A stretch of 64,000 bases of DNA from Trichobilharzia szidati (lineage: Eukaryota > Platyhelminthes > Trematoda > Strigeidida > Schistosomatidae). This document shows positions 24,221 to 37,014 of the stretch, piece after piece. The position numbers were made by a program, and so were the translations under genes. Each line of letters starts with the position of its first letter. The stretch's first letter is position 1. The notes under the pieces were generated by a model, which did no database searches, was not told where the DNA came from, and worked only from the letters and a program-made list of their open reading frames with translations. The stretch spans positions 122,579,329 to 122,643,328 of the forward strand of contig OX235271.1 in the NCBI GenBank assembly GCA_944472155.2, read 5' to 3'.

Positions 24221-25627
24221 TAAAACTTTTTATTCTAATGTTTGATGGCAGAGTGTTTTTATATGCATAAAGATGTATTTATCACGGATGATTTTTCTTT
24301 TGTCTTCTTTTTACGTATCATCTAAGTAGATGTAGTAAAGATACGATATATAATCATACTATTTTCCTTATTTCAAAATGGATGAACATGTAACTCATGG
24401 GACGCACACAAACAAGTGCCACTTCTTTACAAGATTTGACTTTGTAATTATCCGTTGGTGTTAAGTAAAACAATGGAAGGCAGGTCACGTATGTTGAATA
24501 AGAAGAGCAGTCGTTTTGTGTGGTTAGCATATAAGACATTTTAGCTTTACACTTTGCTTTCATCATGAGTGCTACTAGTCAAGTGAACTTACATTTAGTT
24601 TCATGAGAACAAATAAACGTGTATTTTCAAACCAAGAAAGAAGCAGTAACAGTTATTGCTAAAGTGGCATCGTGAGGTATTTTACGTACAACTTATCATA
24701 TGATCTTAGACAAGTTATCCCACGATATTCTTGAATCGTTAGTTCATGCAGGCTTTTTCTTCATCTACGAATCTCCCCTAATGAATTTGAATAAAGCTAT
24801 CGGAACAGGATAAGGCGGAACAATTTTATTTCTTCAGGATCTTGTCAACTGCTTACAAATTGAATACTGAAAGTAAATAGTTTTATTGTATATTTTTAAC
24901 ATTTTTTAGTTTATTGAACAAAGAAGTATTGTCGATCAATAACTAAGGATGATCTTTGTGAAATATACTCAGAGATTCTCTAGAAAAGGGACAAGGATAG
25001 CAATAAGATTTTGAGATGCATAAATTCTAAGGTAACGTAAATCATTCGAAAATTTTTAATAAACAAACAAAGTAGGCGAAAAATATTGTGGGTTAAGTTT
25101 ATTTGGTTATGTATCAAGCATGGAGCATAGGGTTCTACAAATGATGATGTAAATAGGAGTGAAAGTAAATCTATCTTTGTCAGGAGACGATGTATCAGTG
25201 GTCGGGAGCCAAGTTACCAAAATTGGGGAAAATATACTACGGGTTCGTTTTGAATACATTAATCACGTTTTAACTGTTTGCTAATATTAATCTGTGTGAG
25301 CTTCAGGAGACTTGAGCTTGTTAGTTGGTTTATTATCTGGAAAGAATTAAAGATAAAGAAAATACATAGAATTAAGGATTCTATTTAAAAAGAAGCCCAT
25401 ACATTCCTTTATTTAATGAAGCTAACTTCCGCTCATCAATACGACAATGTTATCCAGCACTGGAAACATGACCTTGACAAACGACAGGGATACGTGACAC
25501 TTATACCTCCTACTGAATGTGATCAAGTCTGATTGCATGCATGTAGCTTCTTCATACCACTGACCTTTACACATAATACTTCGTCGACCACATCTAAATG
25601 AAACAACAACTCAGGAATTTTACTCCA

Positions 25628-27170
25628 CATTGGTGACGGATTAAGTCAGTGACAGGTTCGATTTAACTTATATACTTTTTCAAAGAGTCATGGTGTTACT
25701 TATTCCTGAATCTACCAATATAGTTATGCACCTTCCCAAATGGATAGCAGTGATCCACCTGGCTTTGTGTCAGTCGTTATCACTTGTACTTACGGATTAT
25801 GACATAAGACCGTATCAGGCTCACTACGACTTGGTTTGTCGGTGTTATTTTGAAAACAGCACCTAATGACCTAGAGATACAGAGTCTTAAGCCGAGGTAC
25901 ATCAGTCTCACAGTATTTGAAAATGAACAATGGCTTCGGTATATCGCTGGTCAGGTTGGTATATCTTCAAATTTTTCTTAAGGACTGAGTAAATTTCAAG
26001 TGATAGAAACACGGTGAACAGCATGAGAGAAGACAATTCTTGCATTCATCCCCTGAAAAGCGTGAACCATCTTTTTCCTTTAAGTCTGCCTCGACCCCCA
26101 TCCCCGGCTCGTTATTGACTTGAATCTGATGGTGGCGAGCTAAACTATATCTCAATACGTCTTAACGCTCGTAGTATTGCCATTAGGAATATCCATGCTG
26201 AAAATTCCATACTTGTACTGAAAATACGGTGTGGAATCAAGCTGTAATCAAAAGTAAAAGTATATGCTCCTCGTTTGAGATATTTCGAATTCTTTTAGAC
26301 GAATATACCATAATGGCCATTTCTGATATTCTCATAAGTATTACCGCGAATCCAGTATTCCTAATTATAACTAATAGTACAATCATTCAGATTATTAGTA
26401 GTGTTAGTCGTAGTATTCATGTAATCACTAAATTTTATTGCTAGGTGGTTTTGTCAAATCTCTTGTTTCAAGACACTTAAGCAGATCTTTTGGACGATGG
26501 AGAGGCACATGCGATAATATCACAGTTGCGAACAATCATTAAATACTGTTTTCATCTTACATGTTTATGTAATATTTTTATATAAATATATTACTCCTAA
26601 TTTTTGATGACAAAGATTTTTCTTTATGATATAACGCTGTCATTCAGACACTATGGTTAAGTGAATTTTGATATAAGTATAAAACTAGGGCACTGTGGTA
26701 CAGTGTAACTCGATTATCATCAGTTAATATTACTGTGTAACACTGTGTGATTTATCAAAATAAAATCTTATCCAAAATGGAGTTAAGTGAATTTTGCATT
26801 TCACAGTAGCATTTCATTTGTTCACTTATTTCAGATAACAATATAATTACTTTCCGGGGATGGTAGTGCGAGTCTTTCTGATATCATTTTCAATTTTTCT
26901 AACCCCGTTTGTTATTAGATAATTGTTTCTTCGCTGTTATAATAGTGAAGAAACAAGTATTCAAGTTGTGTTCATAGGTCGCCATGAGAAACCCCAAAAC
27001 TATGAATAGTAAAAGCCAGGTTAAGTATTTTGGGACAACCTAACGTAAACATTTTGAAGGAATGCATCCGAATCCCCCAAACATTCAGAAATTACTCCTA
27101 AAATTCCCCCAGAATTGTTTAGTAGGAAGGTATAGACTTCTTTACGTATTCTTTAACGGGCTTCTATAAG
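25628..27170. other. Unassigned AT-rich sequence with a SINE body remnant
   Basis: No gene seen. 26188-26262 matches the body of the family 1 SINE (ATCCATGCTGAAAATTCC, shared with 31540-31460 reversed). It lacks the tRNA-like head, so it is a truncated copy. Confidence 0.5.
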
Positions 27171-27350
27171 TGTACTAGGTGGTTAGAGGCAATCGGCGGG
27201 AAAACTTTGAGCAAGGTTTCGTCCTAGTTTGCACTCACTGTTCACCAAGGCGCATCTGCAACCTCGAAGGAACTCATGTCCCTTCTGAGATTCGAACCCA
27301 CGTCACCCAGTGTTGCAGTCAGAGGCATTACCACTGAGCTATTCCCCGAC
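27171..27350 (-). mobile_element. tRNA-derived SINE (family 2), reversed
   Basis: The minus strand shows TAGCTCAGTGGTAATGCC (A box) and GTGGGTTCGAATCTC (B box), then a body and a tail ending in GCCGATTGCCTCTAACC. It directly abuts the 5' part of the RTE-like LINE at 27351. Confidence 0.75.
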
Positions 27351-30300
27351 CGGAAGCTGCTACCTTGACGTGGTGGTCAGACTTCAACATCGCAATGACC
27401 CAACAAGCTATACTGGCTGGAACTTATGTTCCTGCAGGTCCTACCATGCCAGAAAGGTTGTTTGGATAGCGGTTAGACAAAAAGCAGCCATCCAATCCAG
27501 TGCTATGACTAAAAAAATCACAAAATATCATGCCGGATCGGTCGGGGCCCGGACTAACAACGACCACGCTTCCTGCTGCCTTGTCAAAGGGCAGCGGTGA
27601 TAAATATGCTACTGAGACACACCAAATAAAAAAGAACAAACAAAAACAGGCCGCGTGTGACCGGCCTGCGGTCACGCTAGGAACTTCCACGGTGTGGGCA
27701 GTCGAGAAGTAACAATCGCCCTCACAATCCGAAATGCACGCGAAACCTCTCTAATCCTCACTCATCTTTGCCTTCATCTTCATATCTATTGTCTTGCCTT
27801 CCTTCTACTGATACAGCTACTCTACTTGATGGCTCTTCACTTCCTCTTCACTCTGTGTCCACTAAAAACGACGGAAGCCAAAAAACCACTACCGATAGTC
27901 TCCTAAAGTCACGCCACCAATTTCATATAGGAGCATTTAATGTTAGGACACTTTACCAAATAGGACAACGAGCATCATTAGCTAAGACTCTGGCATCCCG
28001 AGCCATTGATGCATGTTGTGTTTCAGAAACACGCATACAAGACCCAAGTGTGGTTATTCATCTAACCCCACCTGGCCAACAGGATGAATCTGCAAAATTT
28101 ACCCTAAGGGTGTCACGAGATGCCACAGCTAGTTCACCAGGATTAGCTGGTGTTGGGATGGCTTTGAGTACTAGGGCAGAAAAGACATTACTGGACTGGA
28201 TCCCAGTAGATAGCCGAATGTGTGCTGTCCGTCTGAACGGATCAGTGAAAAGGAGAAAAAACTGCACTACTCACCGGTGCTTTTTCGTAATCTCCGCCTA
28301 CACCTCCATTGACTGCAGTTCGGGTGAAACGAAGGATGAATTCTACCAAAAGCTGTCTAATTTGTTGCGAAAGGCTAAACGCTCAGATATAGTCGTTCTA
28401 TCTGGTAACTTTAATTCTCAAGTAGGGAAATTGTGTCAATCTGAGAAGAATGTCGGTGGCACATACGGAATTCCGTGCCAGCGAACCGACAACGGTGACC
28501 ATCTCCCACAGTTCTGTTCAGATAATCATTTGTTTCTTGTAAGCACTAACTTCAAACACAAGGAGAGACACTGTCTGACCTGGCGACCTCCATCATCAAA
28601 CCAACGCTGGACACAAATAGACCACATAGCAATAAGCTATCGTTGGCGTGGGTCGGTAGGGGATTGTCGCTCCTTCTGGAACACGTGTGTAGATACCGAT
28701 CACGCACTGGTCCGCGCTCGTGTGTGCTTACGACTGAACGGACGTAGGAAACAGCTAGCGGTAAACCTATCACGTCCCCAGCTCGATCAGGAAACTAAGT
28801 CCCTATTTGAGGAAGAACTAGCTAAACACATATCTGAGTTCGACAGCTGCGCTCACCCTGAAGAAGCCTGGAAGAATATTCAGTCAGCCATGGATACAGC
28901 TATAAAAGCTGTGAATAAGGTAAATCCAAAGGTGAGTAAAAATCATTGGATTTCGACTGCCTCATCCGAACTGATAGATGCTAGAAGACTTATTCCCGCG
29001 AGCTCCGAATTCAATGAGGAGCGAAAGCTGCACAAAAGGAAACTTACGAAAAGTCTCCGCAAGGACCGTGAACAGTGGTGGGTGTCAAAGGCGGAAGAGA
29101 TGGAAAAAGCATCGGCGATATGCAACACTAGGCTACTCTTTAGACTCATCAGGGAAACGGGTGGGAGAAGGCAAATCATAAGTGAGACTATTTGTGAGAA
29201 AAATGGCTCCTTAATTAGCTCTCAGGATAGACACCTTGAACGCTGGAAAGAACATTTTGAGGAAAAACTTAAATTGCCTGCAGCCACACTGAGCCTCCCC
29301 GCCAACCAGCACACACCCCAATGGGATATAGACACTAGGCCGCCGTCTGTAAGTGAGGTCACCAAAGCCATCTGTAATTTGAAACGAGGCAAAGCGGCAG
29401 GACCCGACGGAATTATTCCGGAGGTGTTTAAATATGGGGGTGAAATTCTAGTATGTAGATTAACTAAGGTACTAGGTAACGTCTGGGAATCAGATTCGGT
29501 TCCATTAGACTGGGGTAAGTCACTTATTATACCAATATTCAAGAAGGGAGACAAGTCCTCAAGTGATTATCTTACGGGGATCAGCCCAACGAACATAGTC
29601 TCTAGAATCCTAGGCTCAGTAATCATGAACAGACTAAGCAGAACTCGGGAGGAACAAACGAGGGAAAATCAAGCGGGCTTTAGGCCAGGTAGAGGGTGAA
29701 TAGATCATATGTTCACTCTCCGACAGATCCTAGAACATAGACACAATTTTCGGCGTCCAAAAATTGCCATATTTCTTGACTTGAAGGCGGCCTTCGACTC
29801 CGTGGATCGAGAGGTACTATGGCAATGTTTGACTGTGAAGGGAGTGCCAAGAAAGTACATTGCACTAATCAAGGCACTCTACTCAAACTCACGTAGCTGT
29901 GTAAGGGCTTATGGGGAATTGTCATCTGAATTGATAACAACCAGTGGTGTCCGTCAGGGATGTCCACTTTCCCCTTTTCTGTTTAACTTCATCATAGATA
30001 TGCTAATGGAAGTATCCTTAACTGAACTTAACGACTTAGGAATCGACTTGTTACCAGGGAATAGTCTTATAGACTTAGAATACGCAGACGACATAGTCCT
30101 GTTAGGAGAGGACGCTGACAAAATGCAGAGTCTTCTGAACACCTTGAGCAGCAATCTTCGTATGTTTGGCATGCGATTCGCCCCTGTAAAATGTAAGATG
30201 CTGCTACAGGACTGGACTACGTCAACTCCTAGCTTAGTGATAGGGAGTGTAGTGATAGAACATGTTGACCACTTCCCCTATTTGGGAAGTTGTATCAGCA

Positions 30301-31100
30301 CCAACGGATTGATTGGTGACGAAATCTCAGCACGGATCCAAAAAGCTCGGGCTGCTTTCGCTAACTTACACCATCTCTGGCGTAGGCGTGACATCCGGCT
30401 ATCAACCAAGGGACGGGTGCACTGCTCAGCAGTTCGCTCCGTCCTTCTCTATGGCTCTGAAACATGGCCAATACTAGTTGAAGACATGAAAAGGTTGACT
30501 ATTTTTGATCATAGATGTTTACGATCTCCTTCTCGCGTTAGGTGGTATAATAAAGTAATGTTGACGTCAGGCGGAGAAAGTTGGTCAAAGAGGGAAAATC
30601 AGTCGAAGAGGCTATAAAGTTACATAGACTGAGATGGCTAGGTTACGTGCTGAGCATGCCTAACCATCGCCTCCCCCGACGGGCATTACTAGCTGATATA
30701 GGTGCAGGTTGGAAAAGAGTAAGTGGTGGCCAAACAAAAACATGGCATCAATCCATGAAATCCCTGACAGTTAAACTGAGTCAGGTAGGGAAATGCAGAC
30801 TTCCGGGTTGGGGCTCTCGGGACTCTAAGAATCAATGGCTGGAGACACTAGGTGACATGGCTCAAAATCGTTGTCAATGGCCTTCGCAGATGTATTCAGT
30901 CTCTTTAACCTTCATATTCCTTTCTACCTAGGTCCAAGGCTTCCTGCCGATTGCCTCCAGCCATCTAAAATCATCAAATTACTGTGCACCGTGATGGCAA
31001 GCCACGTAGAATGGTGACCACATCGTAAGTCTGACTGACAGAATTCAGTCTGCACCAAAGGAAGGGCTTGACATACCACACTAGTTACGAGAGTCCAATG
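27351..31100 (+). mobile_element. Nearly full-length RTE-like LINE
   Basis: It has a 5' UTR-like stretch (27351-27750, also found decayed at 51660-51780), one long endonuclease plus reverse transcriptase ORF, and a 3' region. The ORF order and the C-terminal [20 protein letters not shown] motif fit the RTE-like elements common in flukes (SR2-type). The 3' end is not clearly defined: a segment at 30931-30965 resembles the tail of the family 2 SINE. Confidence 0.8.
27768..30931 (+). pseudogene. RTE-like endonuclease/reverse transcriptase ORF, interrupted
   Basis: The product of an intact copy would nick the target and copy element RNA there. The endonuclease begins FHIGAFNVRTL (about 27930), with CVSETRI, SGNFNSQVG (normally GDFN, here D to N) and DTDHALV. 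RT motifs follow: KAAGPDGIIPE, then, after a TGA at 29697-29699, VFLDLKAAFDSVDRE, SGVRQGCPLSPFLFN and an intact LEYADDIVLL. The C-terminal part continues [21 protein letters not shown] deletion near 30555 shifts the frame, and the rest (30581-30931) reads [19 protein letters not shown]. No ATG is obvious at the first open base, which is a TTG, so the true start is uncertain. Two disablements plus the endonuclease D to N change make it dead but recent. Confidence 0.85.
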
Positions 31101-31175
31101 AAGATATTCTATCGACATGTTACTGCCGCATGTTACCTAACGCAGAAGTACTAGGAAAGCGTTTCCAGATGTTGA

Positions 31176-31956
31176 CCTTGAATGTACGAACTTTTCTTTC
31201 AATGCACTGATGTAATATGGCGCCGCTGTTTCACCGTTCTCTCAGCGTGACTGCTCGAGCGTGGCTTGCTCCCTCGTTGTGCTATCATTAAGCACACTCT
31301 TCAGCTTACTACCCAAGCCAGTTAGCAGATAAGTTGTACAGTATTCTTATTTATTAAATTTGACAATTAATCTGTTGTAAAAATATAATCCGCCTGAGCA
31401 CATTACTAGTCACAAGCCTTCTTACTTCGAGTTCAGTTATCGGTACTTACACGTAAGGTAGAGTACTGATTTTTTTATTTTGGATTACATCTTGATGCGA
31501 CACCGTATTTTCAGTACAAGTATGGAATTTTCAGCATGGATATCGGTAGCCCAAATTTTGCCGGCCGACCGTAGATATCGGGTGTCCGTTGGCAGGGGAT
31601 CGAACCCCGGACCATGTGCATTGTCGACGGGAGCCCTAACCACTGTGCCACCGACGCACCTCGGGGTTATCCGAGGAAAGCAAGTTTAATAGGTGCTGAC
31701 GTTAAGCTCTATCTAGAGGTTGACATCGCCACTTCCAATTAGATTATATTTTTACAACAGATTAATTGTCAAATTTAATAAATAAGAATACTGTACAACT
31801 TATCTGCTAACTGGCTTGGGTAGTAAGCTGAAGAGTGTGCTTAATGATAGCACAACGAGGGAGCAAGCCACGCTCGAGCAGTCACGCTGAGAGAACGGTG
31901 AAACAGCGGCGCCATATTACATCAGTGCGTCGAAACAAAAGTTCAGACATTCAAGG
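31176..31956. repeat. Foldback element: 215 bp inverted repeats, 351 bp loop
   Basis: Arms 31176-31390 and 31742-31956 are reverse complements with no net indel (paired positions sum to 63132). The inner ~187 bp is nearly perfect; the outer 28 bp is more diverged. The arms contain no reading frame I recognise. The loop holds a reversed family 1 SINE. It could be a non-autonomous foldback transposon, or two copies of one repeat in opposite orientation. Confidence 0.85.
31470..31659 (-). mobile_element. tRNA-derived SINE (family 1) in foldback loop
   Basis: The minus strand starts GTGCGTCGGTGGCACAGTGG (A box), with GGTTCGATCCCC as B box. It ends in a T-run on the plus strand (its A tail). No target duplication was seen. 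Confidence 0.8.
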
Positions 31957-31963
31957 AACGTTA

Positions 31964-33420
31964 CAGATTATAGATTCCGGGGAAAATGAGAAAACTGGCG
32001 AAACAGTGATTGTATGCGGTAAATAAATGTGGAAAATGTGTTTCGCTTAACCACCACCTAGTCGGAGAAGACTTTTCGTGAATATGTTAAATGAGTAGAT
32101 ACGTGGATAGCATTCCGTTTCAAAATGAGGGAAAGTGGAGTATATCTGGAAATAAAATCGGAAAACGTTGGTGATTTATTTAGTGAAAACTTGACGAAAA
32201 TAGGCTAAAAGTGGTAATAAAACTTTTGAGGTAAATAGGGGCCACATCAGAATTTAGTCAGCACAAAATCGGTAAATAATGGGCAGAGTGAGTGGTTAGA
32301 TAGTGGTTATTTGACACAATTTACCCCTTTACACCATGTAGTGATAATTGAATTTCCAAAATCATCATCTCACGATAGAGGATAGCGGTACATATGGCTT
32401 GCGGAGAAGCGGAACACTTGAAGGTCACTCATACACTCGTGATTGGTAGATTTTCTTTTGCGTGAACGTTGCGGCTAATACGTAGTACACGTTACTGAGG
32501 CGGGCTATGAGACGGCAATAACAAAATCAGATGGGCATCATATTTCTCAGCTTAAGGGAACAAGTTAATAAATGAATAAATTGAACAGGTGTGGTATGCA
32601 TTGGATCCACTTACAAAAAGAATATCATAGGGTAACTTAATCAAAGAAGTATAAAGTTTGAAGATTTGGTCCCTTTCAGTTGGTTGTAACGAATATATAA
32701 GCGAGTCAATTGTGTAATATTTGCTTTTTACGGAAAAGAAAGTGTGATAGATGTTTTGGAAGTTGTACAATTCCTCAAATCTATCGTGGAATATATGGAC
32801 GACAAACATGTAGAACTGCATCAACTCTCTTATTGTTCCCTCCCTTGTTCAAATATTCAGTTTGTTCACCAGAGGTAAGATCATTTCATCTGATATATGT
32901 GCTTCCCTAAATATTTCTCAGTGCGGTTGAAGGTATTCGAAGGAGTACAATCTCATCCTATGCTTGACAAGATCACATCCAGTTTCAATGAACGGAGCTT
33001 TTGGTGATGAAAACTGCAATGACTGGTCTAACACCACTACCAACTGAGGCCAACTGATCTATATCTTATGAGTAGGGTGACTAATATCACAAATATTTCA
33101 TCATTCACAAACATATTATTTGCTTAAACTTCATCTAAATGTCTAAATGCACTGAGTGATTGCGGAAGTGAAGATCTTAATCTGGGAAATTAAAAAAGAC
33201 AAAGCTTCAGTTAAGAGATGACAAGTTGAATCAAAAGCTTAAAACATAGTACCTGCCAATTAGATGACTTTGCACCGTTTTCTCACAGACCAATCAACGC
33301 ACTGTACTTTCTGAATGTGAAATGTTGCGGGTATCATGAATTCATTATTACCTCGATATTCAAAGCCCTTCCTCATCATTTGCGTATGACAGGTCCAATA
33401 GTGGGAATTTTTTAGTAATT
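31964..33420. other. Unassigned sequence
   Basis: No gene or known repeat recognised. A short open stretch around 32710-32877 (C-rich, CNICFLRKRKCDRCFGSC) ends at a GT and could be an exon, but nothing around it supports that. Confidence 0.3.
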
Positions 33421-33434
33421 ACTATCAAAATTTC

Positions 33435-33760
33435 GTGCGTCGATGGGACAGCGGTAGAGTGCTTGCCAACCACGCAGGTGGTTCTAAGTTCGATCATCGA
33501 CCGACGTACACATTTAACTCGCTGAGCTAGTATTAAGACTGGCTAAAAAGGAAGGTTGGGCATGAGGTTGGGTAAACCAAATCTGATATCAATGGCCAGC
33601 CTACTAAAATTTGGTTATCAATATCACATGCTAAAAATTCCATACTTGTACCAAAAATACTGTGTAGGGTCGAGCTACAAAAAAAATCACCACTGCTACA
33701 GAAACTTCAAGCCTCTAGCTTGAAGACTTATGTTCCACTGGGAACGTACAGGAATAAAAA
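33435..33760 (+). mobile_element. tRNA-derived SINE (family 1), long form
   Basis: Begins GTGCGTCGATGGGACAGCGG, with a decayed B box AGTTCGATCATCG. It includes both the middle segment (AAAATTCCATACTTGTACC) and the 3' body (TATGTTCCACTGGGAACGT), then an A-rich end. ACTATCA at 33421 and 33761 flanks it, a likely imperfect target duplication. Confidence 0.8.
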
Positions 33761-34366
33761 ACTATCATAATGGGCTTTTTTCAATGAATTTTGACATTTC
33801 GCTTGCGCCTCAGCATGTCAATCCGATGTAAAGACAGCACTTTGTCAAACAGTGAAAACGACTATCTTTCTAACTTTTTACACGTTTTTTCGTTAAAATG
33901 CGATACTTGAAATGCACTTCTGCTGAAAAACTACTAAAAGCGTCGTAGAATAGCCAAAAACTCGATAACTCGTGATATATATGTAGGAATCAGCTGATTT
34001 ATGCCTCTACTCGGTCAAGCATCCGCACCATTTAACACGTCGATGTGTTACGTTTTTCCGTTTGTGTACGGTCTAGAAACATACTTTGTATTGTGAACGG
34101 TCAGTTTGATGCACTGATTTGTTTATGGCCTTTACGGAACGAATAGTACAGATGTTGTGGGTATGAGATCCTGTGTTAGCATTCGTTCTACTCTCCGCAA
34201 ACGTCAACGCACCTCCATTCTCCTAAAGTTGTGAGCAAGAAAACGAACATCTTTGGTTCCCCTAAACTGAGCATGCTTTGGTAAGCATGCAAAAAAATAC
34301 TGTGAATTCGTTCCATTTTGTATTTGTTCTTGTGTTTTATTTCCTCCATTTGAAATCCTTTTCACC

Positions 34367-34630
34367 ATGAGTGACCATACATCAAAGCGCGTCCATATCC
34401 AACCAACTAGCACCTTCACTCAGCTCGTGCCAATTTGGCCAAACAATCAAAAAACATTTTTTCTGTTAGTCAAAGCTCACTTCTTGGAACATGGAATTAC
34501 TAGCCGACGTTCTCAATTCCTCGCAATCATATACTCTTTTCAGCGGGAATTCGGTAAATGCGTCACTGCACTTATGTCTCAGCCCGGAGGTAAGCAATCC
34601 CAATGCCACGTTATAAGCAGCTGTCCCTAA
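34367..34630 (+). pseudogene. Gypsy gag fragment
   Basis: An open frame of about 87 codons beginning MSDHTSKRV includes VKAHFLEHGITSRRSQF and ALMSQPGG. This resembles the capsid N-terminal part of fluke Gypsy gag (a W/F..V.A.F...GI pattern). It sits just upstream of the pol remnants. Family-level homology is inferred from position and pattern. Confidence 0.6.
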
Positions 34631-35159
34631 GAGAAATGTTCTTTCAGGTTGACAACGTCTCCATGATATATCTCGCAATAGCGAGTTAGGCAGTCATTTG
34701 GCCATGTACATCCTAACATGTATGCAGGAAGTTATCGGCCAGGGAGTTATTCCTATCTAAGTTTCCATGGTCAGTGCAGACCCTGCTTGTGACACTTCAA
34801 GGTGTAGCCACGAGCGACTTAGCTACTTTGACTGAGAGAATTTCAGAAATATTGTGACGGCCAGCCATTGAAATATGCTCGATCAGTGAACAGCCTCGAG
34901 AAGTGACGATGAAGCGGCAGAGTTATGCAACTCTGTCTAGTGACTACTTAGGTCAAACAGACCCCACATTTCCCCTTAAGTTTGACAGACTTCCCCTCAA
35001 TAAAGAAACTGACATGGTCAGTCGAAATCCAGACCACGCTCACTTAAGATCGCGCACCGGTATTGGTATCATAATGCTCAATGCCAAGAAGATACAAGGT
35101 GACGAAAACCCAAAGTCCCTGAGAAACTATCCCGCTGGCAAGCTTTAGCGGCAACCGTT

Positions 35160-36185
35160 GTCGGTGGAAGCAGTCACCTGGTTTACACTTAGGATGAAGA
35201 TAATTAAACCTGGCACCTAGTCCACACAGGCGACGAAGTCAGCGTCTCTCTCGCCATAGAGGAAGATCGACATGAGGAACCTACTTTCGACTTACATACT
35301 GCTAATGCGAGACCTATTGCAACATTCTATAGGAAATACCTCTATCTGAACATAAGTTTAAGTAAACCTATCCAGTGGTTTCCTTTCTTGCCGACGTCAC
35401 TATGCCTATCATCGGTGCAAACCTGCTCAACCATCATGACCTACTCGTAATTGTCCGCCGAAAACGACTGACAGACCACTAGACTACCACTACCACTAGA
35501 CTGTCTATTTAAGGTATCACCTACATAGGTTACAGCTTGTCACCAGTCGAGAAGAACGTGATAGTTCATCCAACTTTTCAGCCGATTGTTGACAAGTACT
35601 CGGAACTTAAGTGCCCCTCAAGTGATATGCCGTGCACACCCAGTAATATCATGCATCACATCACAACCTCAGGATACCCGTGATACCCAAAGCGCGACGA
35701 CTTCCTCTTGACAAACTACCACTGGAGAGAAATCAATTTGATCGTATGCTTGCCCTTAGCATCATTCGGCCATCGAATAACCCATGGATATCCCAACTCT
35801 ACATGGTGCCGAAAAAAGATAGCAGCGATTGGCGTTCCACTGGTGATCACCGGTGCCTGAACACCAAAACGACCCCTGATCGCCATCCACCGCCTCACAT
35901 ACTTGACGTGACGGCAACATTATCTAGTGCAACCATTTTCTCGAAAATAGGCTTGGTTAAAGCGTATAATCAAATCTCGATGGCATCAGAAGATATTCCG
36001 GAAACGGTTTTCACTACGCCTTTTGGACTCTTGAGTTTCTACGTATGCCATTTGGTCTCTGGAACGCAGCACAAATACTCCAATGACTCGCTGACGAAGA
36101 ATTCCGTGGTCTTGATTTTGCCCACGTATACTTGGATGACTGCCTCGTCGCCTAGACAGATCATGCTTCTACCTTTAAACATATT
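35160..36185 (+). pseudogene. Gypsy protease and reverse transcriptase, first half
   Basis: A decayed protease motif, LVHTGDEVSV (family DTGAEVSV), lies near 35215, followed by PIIGANLLNHHDLLV near 35405. Reverse transcriptase from about 35700: LALSIIRPSNNPWISQLYMV (with PKKD following) and ATIFSKIGLVKAYNQI (D to G at the first catalytic motif: family FSKIDL). It continues to TTPFGLLSFYVCHLVSG, after which the frame shifts. A VYLDD-like codon string follows near 36127-36145 in another frame. Many stops; inactive. Confidence 0.75.
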
Positions 36186-36189
36186 CTAT

Positions 36190-37010
36190 TCGGTCAGCCT
36201 ATTGCTGAGATGCGACCACGTGGGCTCTGCACAGATTTATGGGGCATCTTATAAATTAACATGCTTTCCTTTGTCGTATCTTCGAATATCACTTAACAAT
36301 GTCTCATCTCATTCATTTTCTAATAACGTCTTCACTTGCTCATTATATTCCACTAAACCTAACATTTTACAGCTCTTTATGAATTTGATTCGACTTACTT
36401 TATTCCTATTCTCTATAGGGTACGGTTGTGCACCAAATACACAAAAAGGTATGAAATAAAAACAACCGGCTTGTGGATAATTGTATTAAACCAAAAGTGG
36501 ACAACATGATAGTGAAACCTATAGGGTAGCATTATACATTGCAAATGATCTTTGTCAACCTAGGGATTATAGTCTCCCATTGTACTTCCTTTATGAATGC
36601 ATATATTAATGATACATTGCATTTACCTATTTCATTACACTTTAATGATTAACCTTAGCACCTTTACTTTTCTAAAACAGCTTACTATCCCTTGTAAACG
36701 TTGTACCTTCCTCAATATTGGTTGGTTATCGTATGCCTACAACTACGGGTTGAAAACGAAACGAAGTCGGTTTTCCTGCGCAACCTGGAGGACTGCCGTT
36801 TAATTCAATAATGATACGCCATGGGTCAGACAAAGAGTGTATTTATATATATATCAAATATTTAGCTGTTCAAACATTAACTTGTAGACAATCTACTATT
36901 TGACACTATATCATACTTGATCATGCCTGTAAAAATGGCATGCATTTTCATGTAAATTTATGTTTATATGAAAATATAAACTATTATTATTATCGTGAAT
37001 CCAAACAAAG
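36190..37010 (+). mobile_element. Insertion within Gypsy RT; unknown retroelement 3' end
   Basis: Interrupts the Gypsy reverse transcriptase. Its last ~280 bp resembles, reversed, 41505-41790, and partly 38870-38935: all share CATGCCTGTAAAAATGGCAT-like sequence, and this copy ends in an ATT run. The shared 3' end suggests one retroelement family with a microsatellite tail. I could not name it. Confidence 0.5.
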
Positions 37011-37014
37011 AAAC

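Larger units (their letters stand above)
19302..25627 (+). repeat. Downstream copy of the duplicated block
   Basis: Collinear with 1-7108, and contains the 3' half of the NAF1 gene in its normal position after exons 1-4. It differs by a ~270 bp deletion near 20845, a SINE at 21366-21594, and the absence of the RTE fragment found at 3279-4005. Beyond 25627 the partner is hidden by the N gap. Confidence 0.85.

Noticed and set aside
33435..33510. Possible tRNA gene
   Set aside because: Same reasoning: this is the head of the family 1 SINE, present at least four times with the same 3' body.
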